A stretch of 64,000 nt of DNA. Origin: Nocardia flavorosea NBRC 108225. GTDB taxonomy: Bacteria; Actinomycetota; Actinomycetes; Mycobacteriales; Mycobacteriaceae. Shown piece after piece: positions 47,749 to 56,267 of the stretch. Every line of letters begins with the position of its first letter. Position 1 is the stretch's first letter. The stretch lies in assembly GCF_001613385.1 (NCBI RefSeq), contig NZ_BDCG01000019.1:1-64000 (forward strand), in the 5' to 3' direction. The translations under genes were made by a program, and so were the position numbers. Below the pieces are notes generated by a model. It made no database searches, had not been told where the DNA came from, and worked only from the letters and a program-made list of their open reading frames with translations.

Positions 47749-48720
47749 TCACAGCGGCTTCACCATGTGAGTGAGGGGCCGGCGGGGGGTGACCGGCACC
47801 GAGGGCGCGCGAGTCGAGGCCCATCCGACGCGCAGGACGATCTGCGGGTAGCCGCTGCCGTGCAAGACTTCTGTGCGCACCTGCTCGCGGGTGTCGCCGA
47901 TCTCGAATGGTTCGGACAATGGGCAGGTCGCCAGACCCAACTCGGTGGCCGAAAGCAATACGGCGCTGGTGGTCTCGCCCGCTTGCAGCCGCGCCAACCG
48001 GTCATCGGAACGCGTGTGCACCAGCAACAGGTGCGCACCGTCGATCGTGTCGTCGACCACCTGCTGCATGGTGGGCCCGCGGAACTCGCGGGTGAGCGGG
48101 TCGGCGGCCACGACCGCGTTGCGGGCGGGGACACCGTCGGCGGTGGCGTAATGACCGCTCCACCGCGACAGTTCGGCGCGGTAACCGTCATCGTGCTGAT
48201 GCCGGTCGGCCGCGCGAGTGAACGCCTCACGCAATACGCTGCGCTGCCGCTCCTCGGTCACATCCAGGGCGTCGGCCCCTTCGTCGGTGGCAGCAGCGAG
48301 CAACGTGGCGATATGGCCGGGTGACACCTGCCATGAGGTGACCCGCCGGCGGTCGGTGTGACGGCGGTTGATGGCGCGCGCCAATTGCAGTACCCCGGAA
48401 TCCGGTGTGGCCCGTACGAACTCGATCGACGCCAGATGCTGCGGATCGTCGGGATTGGGCAACCTGTGCACGATGGTGCGCCAACCGAGCGAATGCGCGG
48501 CGATGCGGAAGTGATGCAGCACCGCGCCGCAGCTGAGCAGCAGATCCCGGGAATCGGGGTCGGTGAAGGGCAGGTGCCTGCTGGTGTCGGCGTACAGGTG
48601 GACCGTGCTGCCGCCCAGGCGCCACAGCCAAGGTTGACTGTTGTGCACCGACGGCGCCCGGCTGGCCAGCGCCAGCGCCGAGTGGACGGTCTCGGGGCCG
48701 GGTACGCTGCTACCGGTCAT
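47749..48720 (-). CDS. Acg-family nitroreductase-like protein
   Basis: 323 residues from ATG 48720 (MTGSSVPGPETV). Signature APSVHNSQPWLWRLG near residue 21, SCGAVLHHFRIAA, RRHTDRRRV and VLRVGWA. FMN-binding DosR-type protein as at 30456 and 52149, though clearly different from both. It follows the SDR gene by 65 bases. A much longer upstream open frame is the shadow of the SDR gene. Confidence 0.92.
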   Translation of the reverse strand: MTGSSVPGPETVHSALALASRAPSVHNSQPWLWRLGGSTVHLYADTSRHLPFTDPDSRDLLLSCGAVLHHFRIAAHSLGWRTIVHRLPNPDDPQHLASIEFVRATPDSGVLQLARAINRRHTDRRRVTSWQVSPGHIATLLAAATDEGADALDVTEERQRSVLREAFTRAADRHQHDDGYRAELSRWSGHYATADGVPARNAVVAADPLTREFRGPTMQQVVDDTIDGAHLLLVHTRSDDRLARLQAGETTSAVLLSATELGLATCPLSEPFEIGDTREQVRTEVLHGSGYPQIVLRVGWASTRAPSVPVTPRRPLTHMVKPL

Positions 48721-48785
48721 CGTGGGGGTTTCCTTCCGGTGGGATCGAGTTCGTACCGCAGCCCGCGGCTCGGGCGGGGTCGGGT

Positions 48786-49535
48786 TCAGGAGACGTCGGC
48801 CAGATCCAGTGTCTGGCCGGCCGTGGCGCCGCCGTCGCAGACGAATTCCGAGCCGGTGGAAAACGTTGCCTCGGTGACCAGGAACCGCACCAAGGCCGCG
48901 ACCTCGTCGGGTTCGCCGAAACGGGGCAGCGGTTGACGGGCGGCGTTGGACTCGGGCAGCGCGGCGGTCATCGGGGTGTGGATCGGCCCGGGGTGCACCG
49001 AGCACACCCGCACACCGGCAGGTCCGAGTTCGAGCGCCGCGGCTTTGGTGACCCCGCGCAGCCCCCATTTGCTGGCCACGTAGCCGCCGACTCCCGCGTA
49101 TCCGATGAGGCCGGCGGTCGAGGAGATATTGACGATCACCCCGCCGCCGGCGGCGCGTATCGCGGGCGCGCACACGTGCATACCCAGCCAGGCGCCGTAG
49201 AGGTTGACATCCACGACATGGCGGAACATGGCCGGCGATTCATCCTCCACACCGGCGAAATCGACGATGCCGGCATTGTTGATCAGCACTGCCGGCGGCC
49301 CGTAGGTGGCCTCGGCGTCGCGGAGCACCTGCCGCCACTGCGTCTCATCGGTGACATCGAGTGCGTGGAAGATCGCAGCGCCGTCGAGCCGGTCGGCGAG
49401 CGCGGTGCCTTCCCGCTCGAGGATATCGGCGACCACGACACCGAGGTCCTCCTTGGTGAGCGACCGGACGACGGCCGCACCGATACCGCGTGCGCCGCCG
49501 GTGACGATCGCACTGCGACCCGAGAACGAATCCAT
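48786..49535 (-). CDS. Short-chain dehydrogenase/reductase
   Basis: 249 residues from ATG 49535. NAD(P) motif TGGARGIGAAVV near residue 12, NNAGIVD near 87, catalytic Ser in NISSTAG near 140, and YVASK near 153; C-terminal GSEFVCDGGAT. The acidic residue after the second strand (VADI) suggests NAD rather than NADP. Substrate unknown. It is the first gene of the unit that ends with the ACP, with a DosR-like box 68 bases upstream. Confidence 0.92.
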   Translation of the reverse strand: MDSFSGRSAIVTGGARGIGAAVVRSLTKEDLGVVVADILEREGTALADRLDGAAIFHALDVTDETQWRQVLRDAEATYGPPAVLINNAGIVDFAGVEDESPAMFRHVVDVNLYGAWLGMHVCAPAIRAAGGGVIVNISSTAGLIGYAGVGGYVASKWGLRGVTKAAALELGPAGVRVCSVHPGPIHTPMTAALPESNAARQPLPRFGEPDEVAALVRFLVTEATFSTGSEFVCDGGATAGQTLDLADVS

Positions 49536-49602
49536 GTCGGCAACCTCCCTCGCAGGGGCCCTTGGAGTTCCCAGCTTCGTCCCGCCCACGACGGTGCGAA
49601 CA

Positions 49603-49616
49603 CGGGCGAAAGTCAC
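49603..49616 (-). promoter_or_regulatory. DosR-like box upstream of the SDR-to-ACP unit
   Basis: CGGGCGAAAGTCAC, 10 of 14 matches; 68 bases before the SDR ATG. It is the only candidate promoter element for the eight-gene unit. Confidence 0.55.
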
Positions 49617-49735
49617 TTCTTCGCCTTTCCTACGACCCCGCCGGCTTTCCGCTGTTCCGCGCGGTCCTCGCTGCGTGCCGCGCCAACAGTGCCGCGGCGG
49701 CGCAATCCGGGTACCTGCCGAGGGTTGCCGGGGCC

Positions 49736-50476
49736 TCAGTGCGGAACCGGTGCGGCTCGATCCGCGAGCTGCTCGGGACGGGTCGTTACGGCCGTGGCCG
49801 GCGCTGCGGGCTCGGCGCTGTCCGCGGTGGAACGGACCCGCTGCGCCAGGTTGTGGAACTGGCGTGCCTGCATGATCAGGTGAGCGGGCTCCCCGAACAA
49901 CCGGTCGAACACCGCGGTGACCGCGCGGGGCCCGTCACGGCCGACGGTGCGCACCACCAGCCGGGTCTCGTTTCCGGGCAGTTCGCGCAGGTGGAAGCCC
50001 CACACTCCACGGGCGAACGCGCGCGGGTCGGGTTCGGCCGGGTCGAGAGGCCGACCGCTGGGCAGCGCGTAATCACTGCGCAGCACCAACGTCGACGGAT
50101 ACTCGGCCACAGCGACGGTGAAGTAGACGCTGCCGTCAATGGTGGCGTAGATCCGATCACCGGCGCGCAGGTCCTGCCACTGCTCGACGATCTCGGTCGC
50201 GCTGGCCCGGCCGTCGTTGTCGAACTGGTCCCAGCTGTACCAACCGGCTCGGTCCGCGCCCATCTGCACCAGCCACGGCCACACCGCGGCCGGCGGGCCG
50301 GGCAGGGTCGTCGCCATGGTCGACCGTGAGCACGGCCGGCTGATCAGCTCGTCACCGGGATAGGTCGCCGCCACTTCTTCGTCGGTCGCACCCCAGCGCA
50401 GCATGCGCTGCCGCAGCAGCAGCGCTACCGCGGCAGCGGTGGCCGCGGCGGAAATGGATAGGACGGATGAACGCAT
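49736..50476 (-). CDS. Membrane-anchored SRPBCC-like protein
   Basis: 246 residues from ATG 50476. One N-terminal membrane segment, then RMLRWGATDEEV, a START/SRPBCC-like core (PAAVWPWLVQMGADRAGWYSWD, LRAGDRIYA, LVLRSDYALP) and a proline/alanine-rich C-terminus. Such folds hold hydrophobic ligands; none is known here. A related, shorter protein is at 60879, sharing LRWGAT/LTWGAT and WPWLVQ. It stands 98 bases behind pfkB in the hspX cluster. Confidence 0.8.
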   Translation of the reverse strand: MRSSVLSISAAATAAAVALLLRQRMLRWGATDEEVAATYPGDELISRPCSRSTMATTLPGPPAAVWPWLVQMGADRAGWYSWDQFDNDGRASATEIVEQWQDLRAGDRIYATIDGSVYFTVAVAEYPSTLVLRSDYALPSGRPLDPAEPDPRAFARGVWGFHLRELPGNETRLVVRTVGRDGPRAVTAVFDRLFGEPAHLIMQARQFHNLAQRVRSTADSAEPAAPATAVTTRPEQLADRAAPVPH

Positions 50477-50574
50477 CGGTGACTCCTTCTTGCCGAAAAA
50501 AGTTGTCCTGGTCTTCCTCCGGGTGCGAGTCCGGAGCTGTGCGGCCGGGCCGAGGCATCGGTGACGGCCGGCGG

Positions 50575-51534
50575 TCAATCCCCACTGTGCGACAGCGGTG
50601 CCGGTGTCGTAGTGCGCGCGTCGAGCAGGTTCGCGATGACATCGGGGTGGCCGGGGTTGGTGCCATGGGTCACCAGAGAAGCCGATGCTGCGGCGATCCC
50701 CAGTTCCATCGCGTCCAGCGTGTCGAGCCCGCGCGTGAATCCCACAGTCAGGCCCGCGACCATCGCATCGCCGGCACCGGTGGCATTGGCGACTGCGACC
50801 GGTGTCGCCGATACCGTCTCCCACCAGTCCCGGCCGACCACGAGTGCCCCGTCGGCACCGAGCGATACCACCACGAGCTCGCTGACACCACCGGTGATCA
50901 GTTCCCGCGCCGCGGTGATCCGGCTGTCTGTGTCGGGTAAGGGGTGGCCGACGTAGTGGGCGAGTTCGCGCGCGCTCGGCTTCACCAGATACGCGCCGTG
51001 GCGCAACTGTCGCAGTGCCTCCCCGGAGGTGTCGAGTATGAACCGGCGGCCTGCCCCAGCCACCCGGGTGGCCAGCGCTTGGTAGAAGTTGCTGGGCACA
51101 CCCGGTGGCAAACTTCCGCTGGCCACCACGTACTGGGCGGAGCGTGCGGCGTCGATCGCGGCGTCCAGGCAGCGGCTCCACTCTGCCGGGGTCAACGTCG
51201 GGCCGGGGAGGACGAACCGGAACTGCCGGCCGGATTCGTTGTCGGTGACCGAAAAGCTTTCCCGCGTCGACCCGTCGATCGAGATGATCCGACACGGTAC
51301 TGCGGCACGTTCCAGCAGATCTTTCAACACTGTTCCGGTCGGGCCGCCGACGGGCAGCACCGCCAGTACCGGCTCACCGAGCGCGAGCACCGTTCGGGCG
51401 ACATTGATACCGCCGCCGCCCGGATCCGTCCGCGGCTGTGCACAGCGCATCTTCTCCGTCGCTGCCACCCGGTCGGTGGAGGTCGACAGGTCGATTGCCG
51501 GGTTCATCGTCACCGTGACAATGGGCGCCACCAT
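50575..51534 (-). CDS. pfkB: PfkB-type sugar kinase (phosphofructokinase B)
   Basis: 319 residues from ATG 51534 behind AGGAGG. PfkB signatures: PGGGGINVARTVLALG near residue 38 and NATGAGDAMVAGL near 248, with the Asp catalytic base. PSNF and VKPS support the fructose-6-phosphate/tagatose kinase branch. It is the partner of hspX in the M. tuberculosis DosR regulon (Rv2029c/Rv2031c). Cytoplasmic; likely keeps glycolysis running in hypoxia. Starts 85 bases after hspX. Confidence 0.94.
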   Translation of the reverse strand: MVAPIVTVTMNPAIDLSTSTDRVAATEKMRCAQPRTDPGGGGINVARTVLALGEPVLAVLPVGGPTGTVLKDLLERAAVPCRIISIDGSTRESFSVTDNESGRQFRFVLPGPTLTPAEWSRCLDAAIDAARSAQYVVASGSLPPGVPSNFYQALATRVAGAGRRFILDTSGEALRQLRHGAYLVKPSARELAHYVGHPLPDTDSRITAARELITGGVSELVVVSLGADGALVVGRDWWETVSATPVAVANATGAGDAMVAGLTVGFTRGLDTLDAMELGIAAASASLVTHGTNPGHPDVIANLLDARTTTPAPLSHSGD

Positions 51535-51619
51535 CGCCTCCTGCACACCTAGACGCACGCCGGGGATGCCGGGCGCTCGTGTCCGGATTCCCGGCGATTC
51601 ATCTGAGCGGCGGGGTCGC

Positions 51620-52051
51620 TTACTCGCCCTGCTTCACCTGGACCTTCTTCGCTTCGCCGGCCGGTTCGGCGACAGGCACCGACACCGTCAGAATGCCTTT
51701 CGCGTAGCTGGCTTCGATCGCGTCCTCGTCCGCGCCCTGAGGCAGGGTGACGGTGCGGACGAAGGAGCCGTAGCTGAATTCCGACCGCCCTTTCTCCTCA
51801 TGCTTTTCCGACCGTTCGGCCTTGATGGTCAGTTGACCGTCCCGTACGGATACCTCTACGTCTTTGTCCGGGTCCACGCCCGGGATCTCGGCGCGGACGA
51901 CATAGTGCCCGTCGTCGACGGTGTCCTCGACGCGTAGCAGGTGGGTACCGAACATCGATGCCAGACCCGCGGCCGGGGCCAGTGAGTTCCAGACGTCGGT
52001 GAAGTCGGGCAGCAGCGAATGCTGTTGGCGGTGTGCGGGGATGAGGCTCAT
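51620..52051 (-). CDS. hspX: Alpha-crystallin/Hsp20 chaperone HspX
   Basis: 143 residues. N-terminus HSLLPDFTDVWNSLAP, then RAEIPGVDPDKDVEV, RDGQLTIKAER and EFSYGSFVRTVTLP: the alpha-crystallin domain, closely matching M. tuberculosis HspX (Acr, Rv2031c). ATP-independent holdase that protects proteins in dormancy. The order acg, hspX, pfkB is conserved with that genome. Candidate box at 52122. Confidence 0.96.
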   Translation of the reverse strand: MSLIPAHRQQHSLLPDFTDVWNSLAPAAGLASMFGTHLLRVEDTVDDGHYVVRAEIPGVDPDKDVEVSVRDGQLTIKAERSEKHEEKGRSEFSYGSFVRTVTLPQGADEDAIEASYAKGILTVSVPVAEPAGEAKKVQVKQGE

Positions 52052-52121
52052 TGCTCCTCCTGATCAATGGGTTGTCGGGTGACACTGTTCGATTCCACGC
52101 CGCCGCGATGTGTGCGGTATA

Positions 52122-52135
52122 GGGACAGCGGTCAC
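52122..52135 (-). promoter_or_regulatory. DosR-like box upstream of hspX (weak)
   Basis: GGGACAGCGGTCAC, 9 of 14 matches; outer positions good, GC-rich middle. It is 71 bases before the hspX ATG, in the acg-hspX gap. M. tuberculosis hspX has stronger sites. Confidence 0.4.
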
Positions 52136-52148
52136 CTCCGGCAGAGAC

Positions 52149-53174
52149 TCAGGTCGCCGCCGCCGAGGACCGGCCGTCCCCAGGGCCGGGACTGTCGTGG
52201 CCGAGGTCGAATACCGACTCCAGCGGCAGACGCGGGGTACGCGGAGGCGGCGCCGCGGTGGCCTGCCCGATACGAACCAGGACCTGGGGATAGTCGAGAC
52301 CCAGCAGGTCGCTCACCATGGCCCGCACCGACGGAGTTTCGGTGACGTGGGTCAACGTGCAGGTCGCCATCGCTTCGACCGTGCACTCGAGCAGGAGCTG
52401 CGACAGCGCCCGCCCGCACTCGAGGACGGATTCCACGGTGTCGTTGTCGCTGGAGAGCACGACGATCGCGGCACGGTCCTCGGTCGAGGGTTGCAGGTGC
52501 GCACCGGCCGCGCCGACCGGGAACATCCGGCCCGCCACGACCTTCTCTGCGGCCTGGGCCGTCGCCCGGGCAGACACGGGGATACCGGCATAGGGTCGCC
52601 AGGTGTCGCCGGCCCATCCATGTAGTTCGTCCTGATATCGGGGATCGGCTCGGCGTAACGCGGCCGCCGTGTCCGAGATCCGGTCCAGGTCGCGGTGCTG
52701 GGACCGGTCGAGCACTTGCAGATGGGTGCCGAAGTTGCGGCACAGCGTCCTCAGCACCACCTCCAGGCCGATCCATTGAAAGGGCGCAGTGAACGGCAGC
52801 CGATCGGTGTAGCGGGTTTCGATCGCCGCGCCCAGCAGCTCATCGGCCTCCAAGGGCGCATGCCGGCCACGAAACGACAGCGACGCCAGATGCGCCCGGT
52901 CCAGCGGATCCGGAAACACCGACGCCTGCATTTCCCACCCCGATGCCGCACCTGCTACCTGAGCGTGGTCGAGTGCGGCGCCGCAGGCGATGATCCCTTG
53001 CCGATGGAACGCATCTGTGTAGGGCAGCAGACGCCGATCATCGACATACAGCCGCAGAAATTCCCCGTTCCAGGTCCACCGCCACGGCTGACTGTTGTGC
53101 AGCGACGGCGCACGGCACGCCCTGGCTACAATCTCGCGCACTGTCTGCACATCGGGTCTCGTGGTGGCGACCAT
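52149..53174 (-). CDS. acg: Acg-family nitroreductase-like protein
   Basis: 341 residues from ATG 53174 (MVATTRPD). Signature APSLHNSQPWRWTWNG near residue 22, ACGAALDHAQVAG, RYTDRLPF, a middle ECGRALSQLLLE and VLVRIGQ. Of the three family members here this one has the same neighbours (hspX, pfkB) as M. tuberculosis Acg (Rv2032), so the name is given on synteny. Flavin binding is expected, activity unproven. A DosR-like box is at 53370. Confidence 0.93.
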   Translation of the reverse strand: MVATTRPDVQTVREIVARACRAPSLHNSQPWRWTWNGEFLRLYVDDRRLLPYTDAFHRQGIIACGAALDHAQVAGAASGWEMQASVFPDPLDRAHLASLSFRGRHAPLEADELLGAAIETRYTDRLPFTAPFQWIGLEVVLRTLCRNFGTHLQVLDRSQHRDLDRISDTAAALRRADPRYQDELHGWAGDTWRPYAGIPVSARATAQAAEKVVAGRMFPVGAAGAHLQPSTEDRAAIVVLSSDNDTVESVLECGRALSQLLLECTVEAMATCTLTHVTETPSVRAMVSDLLGLDYPQVLVRIGQATAAPPPRTPRLPLESVFDLGHDSPGPGDGRSSAAAT

Positions 53175-53369
53175 ATCCCTCTCCTCGGAGCAACCGGGCA
53201 CTATTTCCTCCCAGAGTGGCCGTCCACAGGCGAATCCGGCCAGAGCCCACCGGCCTGTATCGTCGGCCGACCAACGCAATCGCGTCCTGAGAACCTGTGA
53301 CCTTCGGACATGCCGTTCGTCCCGTGGAGACGCAGGGGCCGGTGAGCCGACCGGGCAGCCACGCCGGAG

Positions 53370-53383
53370 AGGTCCAAGGTCCC
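53370..53383. promoter_or_regulatory. DosR-like box between acg and DUF2267/PEP synthase
   Basis: AGGTCCAAGGTCCC, 10 of 14 matches, right half perfect. It is about 196 bases from acg and 129 from the DUF2267 gene, so it could serve either divergent unit. Confidence 0.45.
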
Positions 53384-53511
53384 AGCGGCTCAGGCACGAC
53401 GACACTGCCCCGGCGGCCGGTGTATCGGCCACGCTGGACCCATGCCCAGGCAGACTCCGCAGCGCCCGCCGACCTCGGCGATGGTTGCCGCCGAGCCCGG
53501 GAGGACCGGCC

Positions 53512-53982
53512 ATGCCCCTACCTCATGATCCGCTGGCCCCGGCGATCGACACAGCACACCAATGGCTGCGCGCGGTCACCGAGGATCTGGGCACCTACGA
53601 CCGCAATTTCGCACACCGGGCGCTGCGCGCCTGGCTGCACACCGTGCGTGACAGTGTCGGTGCCGGCACCGCCGCACAACTGGCGGCCCAATTGCCGGAA
53701 CTGTTCCGTGGCACCTTCTACGAGGGCTGGGTACCCGACGAGGTACCTCACCCGCACACCGTGGAGTCGTTTCTGGCGCAGTTCGCCGCCGAGGCCGGCG
53801 TTTCCGACGACGAGGCCGCTGCCCTGCTCGGCGCGGTCACCGAAGCAGTGAGCCGGCTGTTCTCCACCGGGCAACTGGGCCGGCTCCTCGCCGAAGTACC
53901 CGCCCCCTTACGGCGGCTGCTCACCGCTGAACTGCTCAGCAGCACATTCGCCGCCGGTACCGACAACCAAGGGAGTCGATGA
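53512..53982 (+). CDS. DUF2267 domain protein
   Basis: 156 residues, ATG 53512 behind GGGAGG. The whole protein is one DUF2267 domain: HQWLRAVTEDLG, FAHRALRAWLHTVRDSVG, LPELFRGTFYEGW and FLAQFAAEA. The paralogue at 8572 is longer. Its stop overlaps the PEP synthase start (ATGA at 53979), so the two are coupled. Function unknown. Confidence 0.9.
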   Translation: MPLPHDPLAPAIDTAHQWLRAVTEDLGTYDRNFAHRALRAWLHTVRDSVGAGTAAQLAAQLPELFRGTFYEGWVPDEVPHPHTVESFLAQFAAEAGVSDDEAAALLGAVTEAVSRLFSTGQLGRLLAEVPAPLRRLLTAELLSSTFAAGTDNQGSR

Positions 53983-56267
53983 TGGGCGCCTATGTCGCCG
54001 CGTTCGATCAACTGCGCCTGGCCGACGCCGACGAGGCCGGCGGCAAAGGTGCCAACCTCGGTGAACTCGTCGCCGCCGGTCTCCCGGTCCCGCCGGGATT
54101 CGTTGTCCTGCGCTCCTGCTACGAGCAGATCGTCGCTCGAGGAGCCCACGGCGCAGAACTCGCGGCGCTGCACGCCGAAGCACTCGCCGCCGCGGCGGCC
54201 GATCCCGTCCGGGTCGACGTCCTGTGTCAGCGCATGCGCGATATCGTGCACGCCTGCACCTTCGACACCGAAGCGCGCTCGGCGATCACGGCCGCCTACC
54301 GCTCACTCGGTGACCGCGCCGACGTGGCAGTGCGGTCCTCGGCGGTCGGCGAGGACAGTGCGACTTCCTCGTTCGCGGGCATGAACCTGACCCGCACCAA
54401 TGTGCGTGGCGAAAAGCAGCTGATCGAGGCGATCTTCGACTGCTGGGCCTCGCTGTTCAGTCCACGGGTGCTGACCTATCGCGCCCGCCGCGATATGCAG
54501 GCCACACCGGCTATGGCTGTGGTCGTGCAGAAGATGGTGCAGGCACGTCGCGCCGGTGTCGCCTTCACCGCCGACCCCGCCACCGGCCGCCGGGACCGCA
54601 TCGTCATCGACGCCGCCCGCGGCCAAGGCGAGGTCGTGGTCTCCGGGGCCACCCAACCCGACACCTACCTCCTCGATACCGACGGCCCCCGCCTGCTCGA
54701 ACACCGGCCCGGCCACCAAGATTTCGCCATCGTCGCCGGACCCGGCGGAGACCGCCGCATCGAACTCAGCGAGCAAGACAAAACAGCACCCGCACTGACC
54801 GAACACGAAGCCGTCGAAGTTGCCCAACTCGCCCTGGCAGTACACCACCATCACGGCGACCGGCCACAAGACGTCGAATGGGTCTACAACGAGGACGCAC
54901 TGTGGCTGGTCCAAGCCCGGCCCATCACCACCCTGCCCGAACCCCATCCCACCCCGGCCGCTCCTCCTTCGGCGACAGTGCTCGTCCGTGGGCTGGCCGC
55001 CGCGCCCGGCACCGCCGACGGGACCGTGCGCGTCCTGTCCGCACCGGAACAAGGGACCGCGCTCGCGCACGGGGAGATCCTGGTCGCGCCCATGACCAAC
55101 CCGGACTGGCTGCCCACCATCAGCCGCGCCGCCGCCGTGGTGACCGACAGCGGCGGAATGACCTGCCACGCCGCGATCGTCGCCCGGGAACTCGGTGTTC
55201 CCTGCATCGTCGGCGCCCGCACGGCCACCACCACGCTCACCGACGGCGACACCGTCACCGTCGACGGCTCCGCAGGCGAAGTCCGCGCCGGCGCACAACC
55301 CCACACCGAAGTAGTCACCGAACTCCACACCGGTGGCACGACCCCGGCAGCAGCCCCCGCTACGGCCACCAAACTGTATGTCAACCTCGCGCTGCCCGAA
55401 GCCGCCCAACGCGCAGCCGCCGCCGACACCGACGGCGTCGGGCTCCTGCGCGCCGAGATGCTGCTGACCCGCGCCCTCGACAACCGCCACCCCCGTGAAG
55501 TGATCGCCCGCGGCGAACAACGCGTATTCCTCGACCGCATGGTCGACGCACTCACCCACATCACCACCGCATTCGCCCCGCGGCCGGTGATCTACCGCGC
55601 CACCGACTTCCGCAGCAACGAATTCCGCGACCTCGAAGGCGGGGCCGACTACGAGCCGCGGGAACACAACCCGATGATCGGCTACCGCGGCTGCTACCGC
55701 TACACCCAGGAACCAGAAGTGTTCCAGCTCGAAATGGCCGCCCTGGCCGAGGTCCGGCAACGCACCCCGAACCTGCACCTGATGCTCCCATTCGTGCGCA
55801 CCCGCTGGGAACTGGAAGCATGCCTGGACCTCATCGATTCCGGCCCACTGCGCCGCCAGCGCGGAATGCACCGCTGGGTCATGGCCGAAGTGCCGTCGAT
55901 CACCTACTGGCTGCCCGAATACGTCGGCCTGGGCATCGACGGGGTATCGATCGGCAGCAACGACCTCACCCAACTCACCCTGGGAGTCGACCGCGACTCC
56001 ACCGAGTGCGCACCGCTGTTCGACGAATCCGACCCCGCAGTGCTCGACGCGATCTCCACCATCGTCTCCACCGCCCGCAAATCGGGGATCACCTCCTCGC
56101 TGTGCGGGCAGGCACCGTCGAGAAACCCCGACTTCGCCGAACACCTGATCCGGATGGGCATCACCTCGATCTCGGTCACCACCGACGCCATCTCCGCGGC
56201 ACGACACGCCATCGATACCGCCGAACGGCGGCTACTGCTCGATCACGTCCGCGCGACCGACCGATGA
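53979..56267 (+). CDS. ppsA: Phosphoenolpyruvate synthase family enzyme
   Basis: 762 residues. N-terminal ATP-binding domain (GGKGANLGELVAAGLPVPPG near residue 24; RSSAVGED), central phosphohistidine domain with the active His in GGMTCHAAIVAREL near 396, and C-terminal PEP barrel (IGSNDLTQLTLGVDRDS; SSLCGQAPS near 707 with the catalytic Cys). It interconverts pyruvate and PEP. Slightly shorter than E. coli PpsA. Its stop overlaps the next gene by four bases. Direction of flux in this locus is unknown. PpsA and PEP-utilising phosphotransferases share these domains, so another acceptor is possible. Confidence 0.92.
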   Translation: MMGAYVAAFDQLRLADADEAGGKGANLGELVAAGLPVPPGFVVLRSCYEQIVARGAHGAELAALHAEALAAAAADPVRVDVLCQRMRDIVHACTFDTEARSAITAAYRSLGDRADVAVRSSAVGEDSATSSFAGMNLTRTNVRGEKQLIEAIFDCWASLFSPRVLTYRARRDMQATPAMAVVVQKMVQARRAGVAFTADPATGRRDRIVIDAARGQGEVVVSGATQPDTYLLDTDGPRLLEHRPGHQDFAIVAGPGGDRRIELSEQDKTAPALTEHEAVEVAQLALAVHHHHGDRPQDVEWVYNEDALWLVQARPITTLPEPHPTPAAPPSATVLVRGLAAAPGTADGTVRVLSAPEQGTALAHGEILVAPMTNPDWLPTISRAAAVVTDSGGMTCHAAIVARELGVPCIVGARTATTTLTDGDTVTVDGSAGEVRAGAQPHTEVVTELHTGGTTPAAAPATATKLYVNLALPEAAQRAAAADTDGVGLLRAEMLLTRALDNRHPREVIARGEQRVFLDRMVDALTHITTAFAPRPVIYRATDFRSNEFRDLEGGADYEPREHNPMIGYRGCYRYTQEPEVFQLEMAALAEVRQRTPNLHLMLPFVRTRWELEACLDLIDSGPLRRQRGMHRWVMAEVPSITYWLPEYVGLGIDGVSIGSNDLTQLTLGVDRDSTECAPLFDESDPAVLDAISTIVSTARKSGITSSLCGQAPSRNPDFAEHLIRMGITSISVTTDAISAARHAIDTAERRLLLDHVRATDR

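Noticed and set aside
53296..53312. TGTGACCTTCGGACATG as a second acg box
   Set aside because: Only about half the consensus positions match; left out of the box list.
54303..56207. 634-residue minus-strand frame over PEP synthase
   Set aside because: Gly/Val-rich mirror of the PEP synthase gene with no family signature.
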